From: an uncultured Alphaproteobacteria bacterium
GTDB taxonomy: Bacteria; Pseudomonadota; Alphaproteobacteria; HIMB59; GCA-002718135
DNA: 64,000 bases
NCBI GenBank assembly: GCA_902573325.1
Contig: CACGJH010000009.1
Coordinates: forward strand, 1 to 64,000
Reading direction: 5' to 3'
This document shows positions 56,692 to 64,000 of the stretch, in pieces. The first letter of the stretch is position 1; the number at the start of each line of letters is the position of its first letter. The notes beneath the pieces are model-generated. The model saw only the letters and a program-made list of their open reading frames with translations, searched no databases and was not told the DNA's origin. Both the position numbers and the translations under genes were made by a program.

Positions 56692-56712
56692 CTTAAAGGA
56701 GTTAAGGAAAAT

Positions 56713-57078
56713 ATGAAAAAATTTGAAGATTTGATGAATGTAAAAAATGAAATTGAAAATATTTCTGCTTCACAAGCGAAAGAAAAAATAAATGATCCAA
56801 ATGTACAATTTATTGATGTTAGGGATAAAGAAAGTTTTGATAAAGGAACAATAGGAAATGCAATACATTTGGATAGAGCTTTCCTTGAATTCTATTTGGC
56901 AGATGGTAGTCCTTTGGAAAATAAATTTTTTAAAGAAAACCCAGATAAAGAATATGTTGTATTTTGTGGTGTAGGTGGACAAGGAACTTTATCAACTAAA
57001 ACAATGAAAGATATGGGTATTAAAAATGTTAAGAATATTACTGGCGGTATGGCTGAATGGGAAAAATTAAAAAAATAA
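56713..57078 (+). CDS. Rhodanese-like domain protein
   Basis: Single rhodanese domain, 121 aa, cytosolic. VQFIDVRDKESFDKGTIGNA is the N-terminal signature. The active-site Cys85 lies in VVFCGVGGQGTLST, a rather glycine-rich loop compared with the common CxxGxR. Possible roles are sulfur transfer or phosphate-ester-like chemistry. AAGGAG and AAGGAAA precede the ATG. It is the first core gene after the tmRNA-linked region. Confidence 0.88.
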   Translation: MKKFEDLMNVKNEIENISASQAKEKINDPNVQFIDVRDKESFDKGTIGNAIHLDRAFLEFYLADGSPLENKFFKENPDKEYVVFCGVGGQGTLSTKTMKDMGIKNVKNITGGMAEWEKLKK

Positions 57079-57096
57079 TTTTATTAAATTAGAAAT

Positions 57097-57609
57097 TTAT
57101 TTGTGGTTTTTTTCTTTCAAAAAAGGCACCATTGAGCTCCAAACACCATCTCTTTTTAAACGATGATATGTTGCTGCTAAAATATGAATACCTATAAGCC
57201 AATAAAGTAAATTAATGTTTAGTTCGTGAAAAATAATAACAATATCAATTATAATTCCATCTTTAAGTTCTATCCAAAATAAAAAACCAATCAATAATCC
57301 TGATAACACAGTACCTATTAATAAAGCGTACATACCGTTGTGTACAATTTTAGCAGCTAATTTTTGAGCTTTTGGAGTATCTTCAGGTAAGGATGTCTTT
57401 TGTGTTGTTTTCATATAAATTAGACGGATTAATAAAAGAAACAGAAAAATTACTGCAAAAATAATTTCAAATCTAAAAAAGGCTTTGTCTTCAAGTTGAT
57501 TAATATCATCTACTTGCTTTGCTACACCATAAACAAATAAAAGAACAAAGCCCCAATGAAATAATTTTGCTATTTTACTATATTGCAAATTATTTTTGTC
57601 TAAACTCAT
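57097..57609 (-). CDS. Cytochrome b561-type membrane protein
   Basis: Four-helix di-heme cytochrome b of the bacterial b561 family, 170 aa. Candidate heme ligands are His18 (AKLFHWG), His90 (KIVHNGMY), His142 (LIGIHILAA) and His149 (TYHRLKRDG), with another at 128. It moves electrons between quinol and periplasmic acceptors in known members. It is convergent with the rhodanese gene and not obviously in an operon. Confidence 0.88.
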   Translation of the reverse strand: MSLDKNNLQYSKIAKLFHWGFVLLFVYGVAKQVDDINQLEDKAFFRFEIIFAVIFLFLLLIRLIYMKTTQKTSLPEDTPKAQKLAAKIVHNGMYALLIGTVLSGLLIGFLFWIELKDGIIIDIVIIFHELNINLLYWLIGIHILAATYHRLKRDGVWSSMVPFLKEKNHK

Positions 57610-57657
57610 AAATTTTATTGCAATACTTTAAATATTTAATAAAAAAATAAAATAGAA

Positions 57658-58089
57658 ATGATTGAATATCAAAAAATACTAGATAAAAATATGTTAAATG
57701 TATTTAAAGATATTCTTAAAAACATAAAAGATAATGGATTATCAAATAATAATCATCTCTACATTACATTTTTAACGAATTATAAAAACGTTGAATTACC
57801 TAATTGGTTAAAACAAAAATACCCTCAAGAAATGACAATTATTATTCAATATGAATATAATGATCTAGAAATAAATAAAAATAATTTTTCTATTACGCTC
57901 TCATTTGATGATATTAAAACAAACTTAAAAATTAATTATAATGCTATTGTTTCATTTGCAGATCCTTCAGCTAATTTTGGTTTAATTTTACAAAAAAGTA
58001 AAATTCAAAAGAAAGTAAAAGAGAAATTACAAGATAATAAATTAAAGAAGGATAATGTAATTAATTTTTCAAATTATAAAAAAAATTAA
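57658..58089 (+). CDS. sspB: SspB-like ClpXP adaptor (alphaproteobacterial type)
   Basis: Delivers tmRNA-tagged proteins to ClpXP. The 143-aa protein matches the SspB-alpha group: HLYITFLTNYKNVELPNWLK, YPQEMTIIIQYEY, FSITLSFDDIKTNLKINYNAIVSFADPSANFGL. The C-terminal KKDNVINFSNYKKN would be the ClpX-docking tail. Its presence 3.3 kb from ssrA gives both the tag and its adaptor in one window. Confidence 0.88.
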   Translation: MIEYQKILDKNMLNVFKDILKNIKDNGLSNNNHLYITFLTNYKNVELPNWLKQKYPQEMTIIIQYEYNDLEINKNNFSITLSFDDIKTNLKINYNAIVSFADPSANFGLILQKSKIQKKVKEKLQDNKLKKDNVINFSNYKKN

Positions 58090-58715
58090 TCTAAGTAATA
58101 ATGTTCAATTAATTCACCATTTTGGTAATCTAGACATAATGGACTACCAGTAGGAAGTTCTATTGAAGATATTTCTTCAGGTTTGTACATACCAACTTTA
58201 ATCATAATTGCTCTTAAGGAATTACCATGTGCTGCAATTAAAACATTTTTTTTATTTAAAATATGGGGTTGAATTGTTTCAGTAAAGTAAGGGGAAACTC
58301 GATCTACTACATCCTTAAGACTTTCTCCGTTTGGAGGTGGTGTATCATAAGATCTTCTCCATATGTGTACTTGTTCTTTTCCAAATTTATCTGCAGTTTC
58401 AGCTTTATTTAAACCAACTAAATCTCCATAATCCCTCTCATTTAGATTTTGATCTTTTTCATAAATAAGTTTTCCATTTTTATGTAAATTTTCTATCTCT
58501 GATGCCTTTATTGCTATTTCTGCCGTTTTATTTGCTCTTTCTAAAACACTGCTAAAAACTTTATCAATTTTAATATTATTTTTTTTTAATAAAAGGCCTG
58601 CATTATTAGCTTCATTTATACCTTTTTCAGTTAAAGGAACATCTTTCCATCCAGTAAATCTATTTTCTAAATTCCATTGACTTTGACCATGCCTCAATAA
58701 TACAAGTTTGTTCAT
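58086..58715 (-). CDS. gpmA: 2,3-bisphosphoglycerate-dependent phosphoglycerate mutase
   Basis: Glycolysis/gluconeogenesis, interconverts 3- and 2-phosphoglycerate. LLRHGQSQWNLENRFTGWKD has the phospho-His9, NERDYGDLVGLNK the substrate loop and AAHGNSLRAI the second His. At 209 aa it is the shorter alphaproteobacterial form (E. coli 250). It overlaps sspB by 4 bases. Confidence 0.93.
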   Translation of the reverse strand: MNKLVLLRHGQSQWNLENRFTGWKDVPLTEKGINEANNAGLLLKKNNIKIDKVFSSVLERANKTAEIAIKASEIENLHKNGKLIYEKDQNLNERDYGDLVGLNKAETADKFGKEQVHIWRRSYDTPPPNGESLKDVVDRVSPYFTETIQPHILNKKNVLIAAHGNSLRAIMIKVGMYKPEEISSIELPTGSPLCLDYQNGELIEHYYLD

Positions 58716-58756
58716 ATGTTATATATAATATGTTATAAAGAATTTGTTAATAAATA

Positions 58757-60142
58757 ATGGCCAATAAAAAAAGAATAGAATTTGATAGTTTAGGTTCCAA
58801 AAAAATTGATCAGAATAAACTTTGGGGTGCACAAACTCAAAGATCCTTAGAAAATTTTAAAATTGGCAGTGAAAAAATACCATCAGAATTGATTATAGCA
58901 TTGGGACAGCAAAAAAAAGCAGCTGCCGAAGCTAATATAGAACTGGGTGTTATAGATAAAAAATTAGGATCATTAATATCAAAAGCCTGCGATGATATTA
59001 TTAATTTAAATCTTATTGAAGAGTTTCCATTATCAGTATGGCAAACTGGATCTGGGACTCAAACTAATATGAATGCAAATGAAGTAATTAGTAATCATGT
59101 TATCAAAAAATTAAAAGGAAGAATTGGAAGTAAAAAACCCATTCACCCAAATGATCATGTAAATTTATCTCAATCATCAAATGACACCTTTCCAACAATA
59201 ATGCATGTTGCAATTAATGAGTTATCAATAAAAGATTTGATTCCAAGTCTAAAGGATCTAATAAAAGAATTTCAAAAAAAGAAAAAAATATTTCAAAATA
59301 TAATTAAAATAGGAAGAACTCATACTCAAGATGCAACGCCAATTACTTTAGGTGATGAGTTTTCAGCATTTTGTACTCAATTACAAGCCTGTTTAAAAAG
59401 AATAGAAGTTTCAAAATCAGAATTAAAATATCTTGCTCAAGGTGGGACTGCTGTAGGTTCTGGAATTAATGCACCAAAAAAATTTGATAAAGTATTTTGT
59501 AAATATTTGAATAAACTTACTAGAGATAATTATAAACCATCTCAAAATAAATTTGAGTCTTTAGCTTCTCATGATCCACTAATAAATTTTTCAAATTCTT
59601 TAAAAACTTTATCAATTTCATTATTAAAAATAATAAATGATATTAGATTTTTGGCATCTGGACCTAGATCGGGTTTAGGAGAATTGATATTACCTGCAAA
59701 TGAACCTGGATCATCAATAATGCCAGGAAAAATAAATCCAACTCAAATTGAAGCATTAAGTATGGTCTGCGTTCAAGTAATTGGAAATAGTACAACTGTA
59801 GATATTGCAGGTTCAAATGGTCACTTTCAATTAAATGCTTATAAACCAGTCATAGCCTTCAATATAATTCAATCTGTTAATCTTATTAACGATGGAATAA
59901 AAAGTTTTAATAAAAATTGTTTAAAAGGAATAAAGGCAAACAAAATAATGATTGATAATCATTTAAATAATTCTTTAATGCTTGTAACTGCCTTAAATAA
60001 AAGTATTGGATATGATAATGCAGCAAAAATTGCTAAAAAGGCATTTGATGAAAATTTGACTCTGAAAGAAGCAGCAATAAAATTAAAATTAATTTCTGAA
60101 AAAGAATTTGATAAGATAGTTGATCCAAAGAAAATGATTTAA
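58757..60142 (+). CDS. fumC: Fumarate hydratase, class II
   Basis: TCA cycle hydration of fumarate to malate; an oxygen-stable, iron-free tetramer. GSGTQTNMNANEVISN, NDHVNLSQSSNDTFPT and the flexible catalytic loop GSSIMPGKINPTQ are present in 461 aa. It is divergent from gpmA and its stop abuts lpxC. Confidence 0.95.
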   Translation: MANKKRIEFDSLGSKKIDQNKLWGAQTQRSLENFKIGSEKIPSELIIALGQQKKAAAEANIELGVIDKKLGSLISKACDDIINLNLIEEFPLSVWQTGSGTQTNMNANEVISNHVIKKLKGRIGSKKPIHPNDHVNLSQSSNDTFPTIMHVAINELSIKDLIPSLKDLIKEFQKKKKIFQNIIKIGRTHTQDATPITLGDEFSAFCTQLQACLKRIEVSKSELKYLAQGGTAVGSGINAPKKFDKVFCKYLNKLTRDNYKPSQNKFESLASHDPLINFSNSLKTLSISLLKIINDIRFLASGPRSGLGELILPANEPGSSIMPGKINPTQIEALSMVCVQVIGNSTTVDIAGSNGHFQLNAYKPVIAFNIIQSVNLINDGIKSFNKNCLKGIKANKIMIDNHLNNSLMLVTALNKSIGYDNAAKIAKKAFDENLTLKEAAIKLKLISEKEFDKIVDPKKMI

Positions 60143-61015
60143 CTAAATATATTCGTAGTTATCTTTATCAGCGAATAAAGACCTTAATAATAAGTTATTT
60201 AAATGATGACCTGATTTGTTGCCTAAAAAATATCCGTGAATTGGGGCACCAGCTAAATACAAATCTCCGATTGAATCAAGAATTTTATGTCTTACAAACT
60301 CATCCTTAAAACGCAATCCATCTGAATTAAGTATTTTACTTTCTCCAACAACAACTGCGTTATCTAGGGAACCTCCTAGCGCTAAACCATTTGATCTCAA
60401 CATATCGACATCTCTTTCAAATCCAAAAGTGCGTGCTGATGCAATATCAGTTTTATAGTTTCCGTTTACAAGTTGTAATTGACAGCTTTGTTTGCTGACT
60501 AATTTACTAGGAAAATCAATTTCAAAATCTATAGAAAATTGATTATTTGGTTTTAATTCTACAGATGAGTCATTATTTTCTACTTTAATATTTTTTTTAA
60601 CTTTTAAAATTTTTCTTCTTTTATTTAAACTTTGAGTGGAAGTTTGATCAATAAGATCAACAAACTTTATTGAACTTCCATCCATTATTGGGACTTCTGG
60701 TCCATCAATTTCAATTTTGATATTATCTATATGCAGTCCAGACAAAGCACTCATCAAATGCTCGATTGTTGAAACACTTGTACCATTTTGATTACTTATA
60801 GTTGTGCTTAATTTTGTATTAGTTACATTTGACCATATAGCTTCAATCACATTATTTTTATTAAGATCCTTTCGGATAAACTTTATTCCATAATCAGCTT
60901 CAGCAGGATATAATTTCATGGCTACATCTACTCCTGAATGTAATCCTATCCCATTAATTGATACTGGTTCGGCTATTGTTTGTTGATTTTTAGATTTATT
61001 TAATATGTCTATCAT
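60143..61015 (-). CDS. lpxC: UDP-3-O-acyl-N-acetylglucosamine deacetylase
   Basis: Zinc enzyme for the committed step of lipid A synthesis. Zinc ligands are expected in VSTIEHLMSALSG (His) and the HKILDSIGDLYL region (His, Asp), and the catalytic His in GNKSGHHLNN. DGPEVPIMDGSS is a further signature. The 290-aa length is normal. The ATG is separated by only four or five bases from the T tract of a strong hairpin, see 61019-61050, and no ribosome-binding site is visible. The presence of LPS synthesis agrees with the GT9 gene. Confidence 0.95.
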   Translation of the reverse strand: MIDILNKSKNQQTIAEPVSINGIGLHSGVDVAMKLYPAEADYGIKFIRKDLNKNNVIEAIWSNVTNTKLSTTISNQNGTSVSTIEHLMSALSGLHIDNIKIEIDGPEVPIMDGSSIKFVDLIDQTSTQSLNKRRKILKVKKNIKVENNDSSVELKPNNQFSIDFEIDFPSKLVSKQSCQLQLVNGNYKTDIASARTFGFERDVDMLRSNGLALGGSLDNAVVVGESKILNSDGLRFKDEFVRHKILDSIGDLYLAGAPIHGYFLGNKSGHHLNNLLLRSLFADKDNYEYI

Positions 61016-61018
61016 TTT

Positions 61019-61050
61019 AAAAAAAAAGTGCTGATTTCAGCACTTTTTTT
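61019..61050 (-). terminator. Terminator-like hairpin directly before lpxC
   Basis: On the minus strand AAGTGCTGA and TCAGCACTT form a 9-bp stem with a two-base loop, flanked by runs of A and T. It lies 65 bases after ftsZ and its T tract ends at the lpxC start. It may end ftsZ transcription or act as an attenuator or translation-control hairpin for lpxC. Confidence 0.8.
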
Positions 61051-61116
61051 ACATATTTTTGACGTTCTTAACAACTAACCTAATATTTCAAAATATTGCA
61101 GATAATAGTTGATTTA

Positions 61117-62766
61117 CTAATTAGCCTGTCTTCTAAGGAAAGTAGGAATATCTAAAAGTTCTTCCTCTGTTTCCTGATTAAACTCATCATCTATTTCAGA
61201 AGATTCACTCTCTTCAGCACTGAATTCCTCTTTTTCAATAATATTTGAATTATCATCTTCAGAATTGTTATCCTTAGAGTCATTTTCTACAATCTTTTCC
61301 TCTGAGGAGGCGAAAACAGGCTCAGTCTTTGTAAGAATATTATTTTCTGCAGCTATATCTTCAGATTTATTTTCAGTAGAAAGAGTATCAAATAAACTTA
61401 ACCTTCTTACACTTGCTTCATTTGGTTTTTCCATATCCAAAGACGAGTTTGATACTTCCCTAGAGATATTATCAGTTTCAATTTGATCTAAAGTTTCCGA
61501 AGCTTCGTTTTGAAAAAATGCTTTATCATCAATATTTTCTTCTAAGCTTGAAGTCTCTAATTGGTTAATATTTGTTTGCTCATCTTCATTAACGTTATCA
61601 GAATTTTGATTATTGAGCATTCCTTCATTTGTTATCTCATTAATCTTATCATCTAGAATGCTCCCATCTTGTGAGGCATTTTCCTGCAAAATAGTACTTT
61701 CAGATAATAACTCAGATTTTTCTATATCTTGTTTATAAATATCATTATTTATATTTATTGGTGCAAAGCTTTCTATCGGTTTAGCTGAAATATTATTGTT
61801 TGCATCAATGCCAGTAGCAACAATGCTAACTCTTACAATTCCTTCAAGTCTATCGTCACAAGTAGTTCCATAAATAATGTTTGCTTCTTCATCAACTTCT
61901 TGTTTGATTCTATTTGCAGCTTCATCAACTTCATACAATGTAATATCTTTACCACCAGTAATATTAATTATTAGACCTTTTGCACCTTTTAAGGACACGT
62001 CATCAATTAATGGGTTTGCAATAGCTGCTTCAGCAGCCGCAATTGCTCTACCTTCACCTTGTGCCTCTCCAGTACCCATCATAGCTTTACCCATTTCAGA
62101 CATTACAGTTTTGATATCTGAGAAATCTAAATTTATCATTCCAGGCTGAACCATAAGATCTGTGACACCTCTGACTCCTGCATACAAAACATCATCTGCC
62201 ATCTTGAAAGCATCAGAAAAAGTAGTTTTTTCATTGGCAATTCTAAATAAATTTTGATTAGGTATTGTTAGTAATGTGTCAACATACTGTTGCAGTTCCT
62301 CAATACCTTTCTCAGCTAACTTCATTCTTTGAGAACCTTCAAAATGAAAAGGTTTAGTTACAACACCAACGGTTAATATTCCTTTCTCTCTTGCTAATTT
62401 AGCAATTACTGGTGCAGCTCCTGTACCAGTACCACCACCCATTCCAGCAGCTATAAAAAGCATATGACTACCTTCAAACTTTTCACTAAGATCTTGAATT
62501 GCTTCCTCTGCAGCTTGCCTTCCAATATCAGGTCTCATTCCGGCACCTAAACCTTTGGTACTGTTTAATCCTAATTGAATTTTATTTGGACAACTTGAAA
62601 TTTGTAAAGCTTGTGCATCTGTGTTAGCTATTAAAAAATCTACACCTTCTAAATTAGCATTAATCATGTTGTTAACTGCATTTCCACCAGAACCACCTAC
62701 TCCTAAAACTGTTATTTTAGGATGTAAATTTTGTGCTACATCTTGTATTGAAATATTGATAGTCAT
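61117..62766 (-). CDS. ftsZ: Cell division protein FtsZ
   Basis: Tubulin-like GTPase that forms the division ring. [13 protein letters not shown] (22-34), the GTP signature [10 protein letters not shown] (110-119) and the T7 region are intact. After about residue 320 comes a ~215-residue acidic, Asn/Ser/Glu-rich linker, giving 549 aa instead of E. coli's 383. The end [11 protein letters not shown] is the membrane-anchor-binding peptide, of the alphaproteobacterial kind. GGCGGAG precedes the ATG. Confidence 0.97.
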   Translation of the reverse strand: MTINISIQDVAQNLHPKITVLGVGGSGGNAVNNMINANLEGVDFLIANTDAQALQISSCPNKIQLGLNSTKGLGAGMRPDIGRQAAEEAIQDLSEKFEGSHMLFIAAGMGGGTGTGAAPVIAKLAREKGILTVGVVTKPFHFEGSQRMKLAEKGIEELQQYVDTLLTIPNQNLFRIANEKTTFSDAFKMADDVLYAGVRGVTDLMVQPGMINLDFSDIKTVMSEMGKAMMGTGEAQGEGRAIAAAEAAIANPLIDDVSLKGAKGLIINITGGKDITLYEVDEAANRIKQEVDEEANIIYGTTCDDRLEGIVRVSIVATGIDANNNISAKPIESFAPININNDIYKQDIEKSELLSESTILQENASQDGSILDDKINEITNEGMLNNQNSDNVNEDEQTNINQLETSSLEENIDDKAFFQNEASETLDQIETDNISREVSNSSLDMEKPNEASVRRLSLFDTLSTENKSEDIAAENNILTKTEPVFASSEEKIVENDSKDNNSEDDNSNIIEKEEFSAEESESSEIDDEFNQETEEELLDIPTFLRRQAN

Positions 62767-62796
62767 TGTAATCTCCGCCGTTTTAAATAGTTTTTA

Positions 62797-62817
62797 ACGA
62801 TTTATGTTCGAAATCGT
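62797..62817. repeat. Inverted repeat in the ftsA-ftsZ gap
   Basis: ACGATTT (62797-62803) and AAATCGT (62811-62817) with a 7-base loop. On the minus strand it follows ftsA and precedes the ftsZ ribosome-binding site. It could be a processing or regulatory hairpin; it lacks a T tract long enough for a convincing terminator. Confidence 0.4.
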
Positions 62818-62845
62818 CAATATAATTTACTATATATAGTATTAT

Positions 62846-64000
62846 CTAAATATACTGATCAAGCCAAGTAAAAAAGCCTGTAATTCCTCGTTTTTTTGAA
62901 GTTTTTAATTGATTTGCAAGAAAATCAATTTTAAATAAATCCTGTTCATACAATATAGATCCAATTATGTCGCAAAAATTAGGTCTATTAAAATTGCTTT
63001 CTAAATTTAATTGTTCAAGAGGATTTGATACTCTTACACCGCTTGCAAAAATTGTTTCTACATATTTTTCAACATTATCCAACATTGCACCACCACCAGT
63101 AAGAACTACATTATTTAATTTTTTATTATTTAAATTGTTGTCTTTAATTTTTTGCCATATCATCTCCAAGGTTTCTTCAATACGCGGTCTAATAATAGCA
63201 TTTAAGCTTGATCTTGTTATTTGTTTAAATGTATTTTTATCACCTGAAATAATTGGAATTTCTATTATTTCATGATCATCGCTAGGCGATGAAACTAAAG
63301 AACCGTATAAAGTTTTTAACCTTTCAGCACTTGATATAGTAGTTGATAAACCTCGAGCAATATCTAATGTTACGTTATTACTTCCAACACCTATTGCATC
63401 TCCATAAACAAATTTATTATTTTCAAATACTGATATAGAAGAAGTTGAATGACCTAAATCAATACAAATAGTTCCAAGTTCTTTTTCATCTTTTGTTAGT
63501 GATGATAAAGAGGAAGATAATGGAGAAGGAATATAATTATCAATATTAAGTTTCAATTTTTTAATAACACTAGAAACATTATCTGAATATTTTTTTTGAA
63601 TATATATTTTATAAAAGTTTATTTTAATATTATCTGAATAATTTCCGATCGGAGCATTGAAATATAGATTATTATCAATATCATACGAAGTTATATTATT
63701 AAATATTTCAAACTTTTCACTTTGATTATTAAAATATTCTGATTGATTAATTATTTTTTTTAAATGTAACTCAGAAATTCTCTCATTTTTTAATTCTATT
63801 TCTGAGTTATAATAATGAGAATTAGAATTCAACAGAGATAAATTAAGATTAATAGAATTTAATTTAGTTTGAGATTGTTTTTCAGCATCTATTACTAAAG
63901 ATTTAATCTGATCATGTAAATTTTCAAAATCTAAAATAATATTTTTTTTAATATTATTATTTGGAACACTAGCAATTGATAATATATTAATATTTTCATT
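62846..64000 (-). CDS. ftsA: Cell division protein FtsA, N-terminus cut by window edge
   Basis: Actin-like protein that tethers FtsZ to the membrane. The frame is open to the right edge: NENINILSIASVPNNN and the following DFENLHDQIKSLVIDAEKQS correspond to residues shortly after the FtsA start, so only about 15-25 residues are missing. CIDLGHSTSSISVFENN is the phosphate-2 loop, VVLTGGGAMLDNVEKY the adenosine motif, and the end GFFTWLDQYI is the amphipathic membrane helix. A TTG at 63832 is an internal codon, not the start. Confidence 0.93.
   Translation of the reverse strand, partial: NENINILSIASVPNNNIKKNIILDFENLHDQIKSLVIDAEKQSQTKLNSINLNLSLLNSNSHYYNSEIELKNERISELHLKKIINQSEYFNNQSEKFEIFNNITSYDIDNNLYFNAPIGNYSDNIKINFYKIYIQKKYSDNVSSVIKKLKLNIDNYIPSPLSSSLSSLTKDEKELGTICIDLGHSTSSISVFENNKFVYGDAIGVGSNNVTLDIARGLSTTISSAERLKTLYGSLVSSPSDDHEIIEIPIISGDKNTFKQITRSSLNAIIRPRIEETLEMIWQKIKDNNLNNKKLNNVVLTGGGAMLDNVEKYVETIFASGVRVSNPLEQLNLESNFNRPNFCDIIGSILYEQDLFKIDFLANQLKTSKKRGITGFFTWLDQYI

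Noticed and set aside
62797-62817. Terminator between ftsA and ftsZ
   Set aside because: The 7-bp AT-rich stem is not followed by a proper T tract on the minus strand, so I list it only as an inverted repeat.
63784-63832. TTG at 63832 as the start of ftsA
   Set aside because: The frame continues open to the window edge with residues that match the FtsA N-terminal region, so the gene is truncated by the edge.

Overview
The window is a gene-dense, strongly AT-rich chromosomal segment, and most neighbouring genes overlap or are a few bases apart. Several features point to an alphaproteobacterium with a streamlined genome: NDUFA12 and DUF2155 genes beside aat and accC, the long DCD-type dCTP deaminase, a circularly permuted two-piece tmRNA, an alphaproteobacterial SspB, and an FtsZ ending in [12 protein letters not shown] free-living marine lineage of the SAR11, HIMB59 or AEGEAN-169 type would fit, but that placement is inference. 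No insertion sequence, CRISPR array, tRNA or rRNA gene was found.

Layout. 1-10.5 kb: prfB (cut by the left edge, with a programmed frameshift) and ponA on the minus strand; divergently RNase E/G, an M48 peptidase, dCTP deaminase, aroQ, accB, accC and aat. 10.5-16.6 kb: DUF2155, NDUFA12, pyrC, a GT9 glycosyltransferase, ygfZ, an MFS carrier and a single-chain glycyl-tRNA synthetase. 16.6-22.5 kb: a 53-aa membrane-anchored protein, an S49 peptidase, a polyprenyl synthase, DUF6165, a cupin, rpe, a LysR regulator, a 27-aa basic peptide with its own promoter, an SbmA/BacA-like transporter and fxsA. 22.5-31.7 kb (minus): a DapA-like aldolase, uppP, sbcB, a small membrane protein, then rbsK, rbsD/fucU, a two-domain aldehyde dehydrogenase and deoC, which together form a ribose/deoxyribose module, then gpsA. 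31.8-33.0 kb: a substrate-binding protein ending at a strong terminator, convergent with its likely permease genes.

33.0-51.6 kb is one minus-strand run: hflK, hflC, DUF2065, a Do-type protease, miaA, ilvB, ilvH, ilvC, leuA, mreB, mreC, mreD, mrdA, rodA, livG, livF, livH, livM. It joins membrane quality control, branched-chain amino acid synthesis, cell elongation and amino acid uptake. Then come mrp (plus), and thyA and folA (minus).

54.1-56.7 kb is the only accessory-looking region. A permuted tmRNA gene ends in a GC-rich hairpin holding ACAGAACGCCCC. The same 12-mer recurs at 55.3 and 56.7 kb. Paired TGCACACAC units lie about 47 bases inside the first two copies. I read this as one or two very small integrase-less integrative elements attached to the tmRNA gene, carrying two small membrane proteins, a secreted protein and a ClpP-like lipoprotein. 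Downstream are a rhodanese, a cytochrome b561, sspB (the likely adaptor for the tmRNA tag), gpmA, fumC and the division/envelope genes lpxC, ftsZ and ftsA (cut by the right edge).

The only gene-poor stretch over 300 bases (54042-54497) is filled by the tmRNA gene and its flanking repeats.
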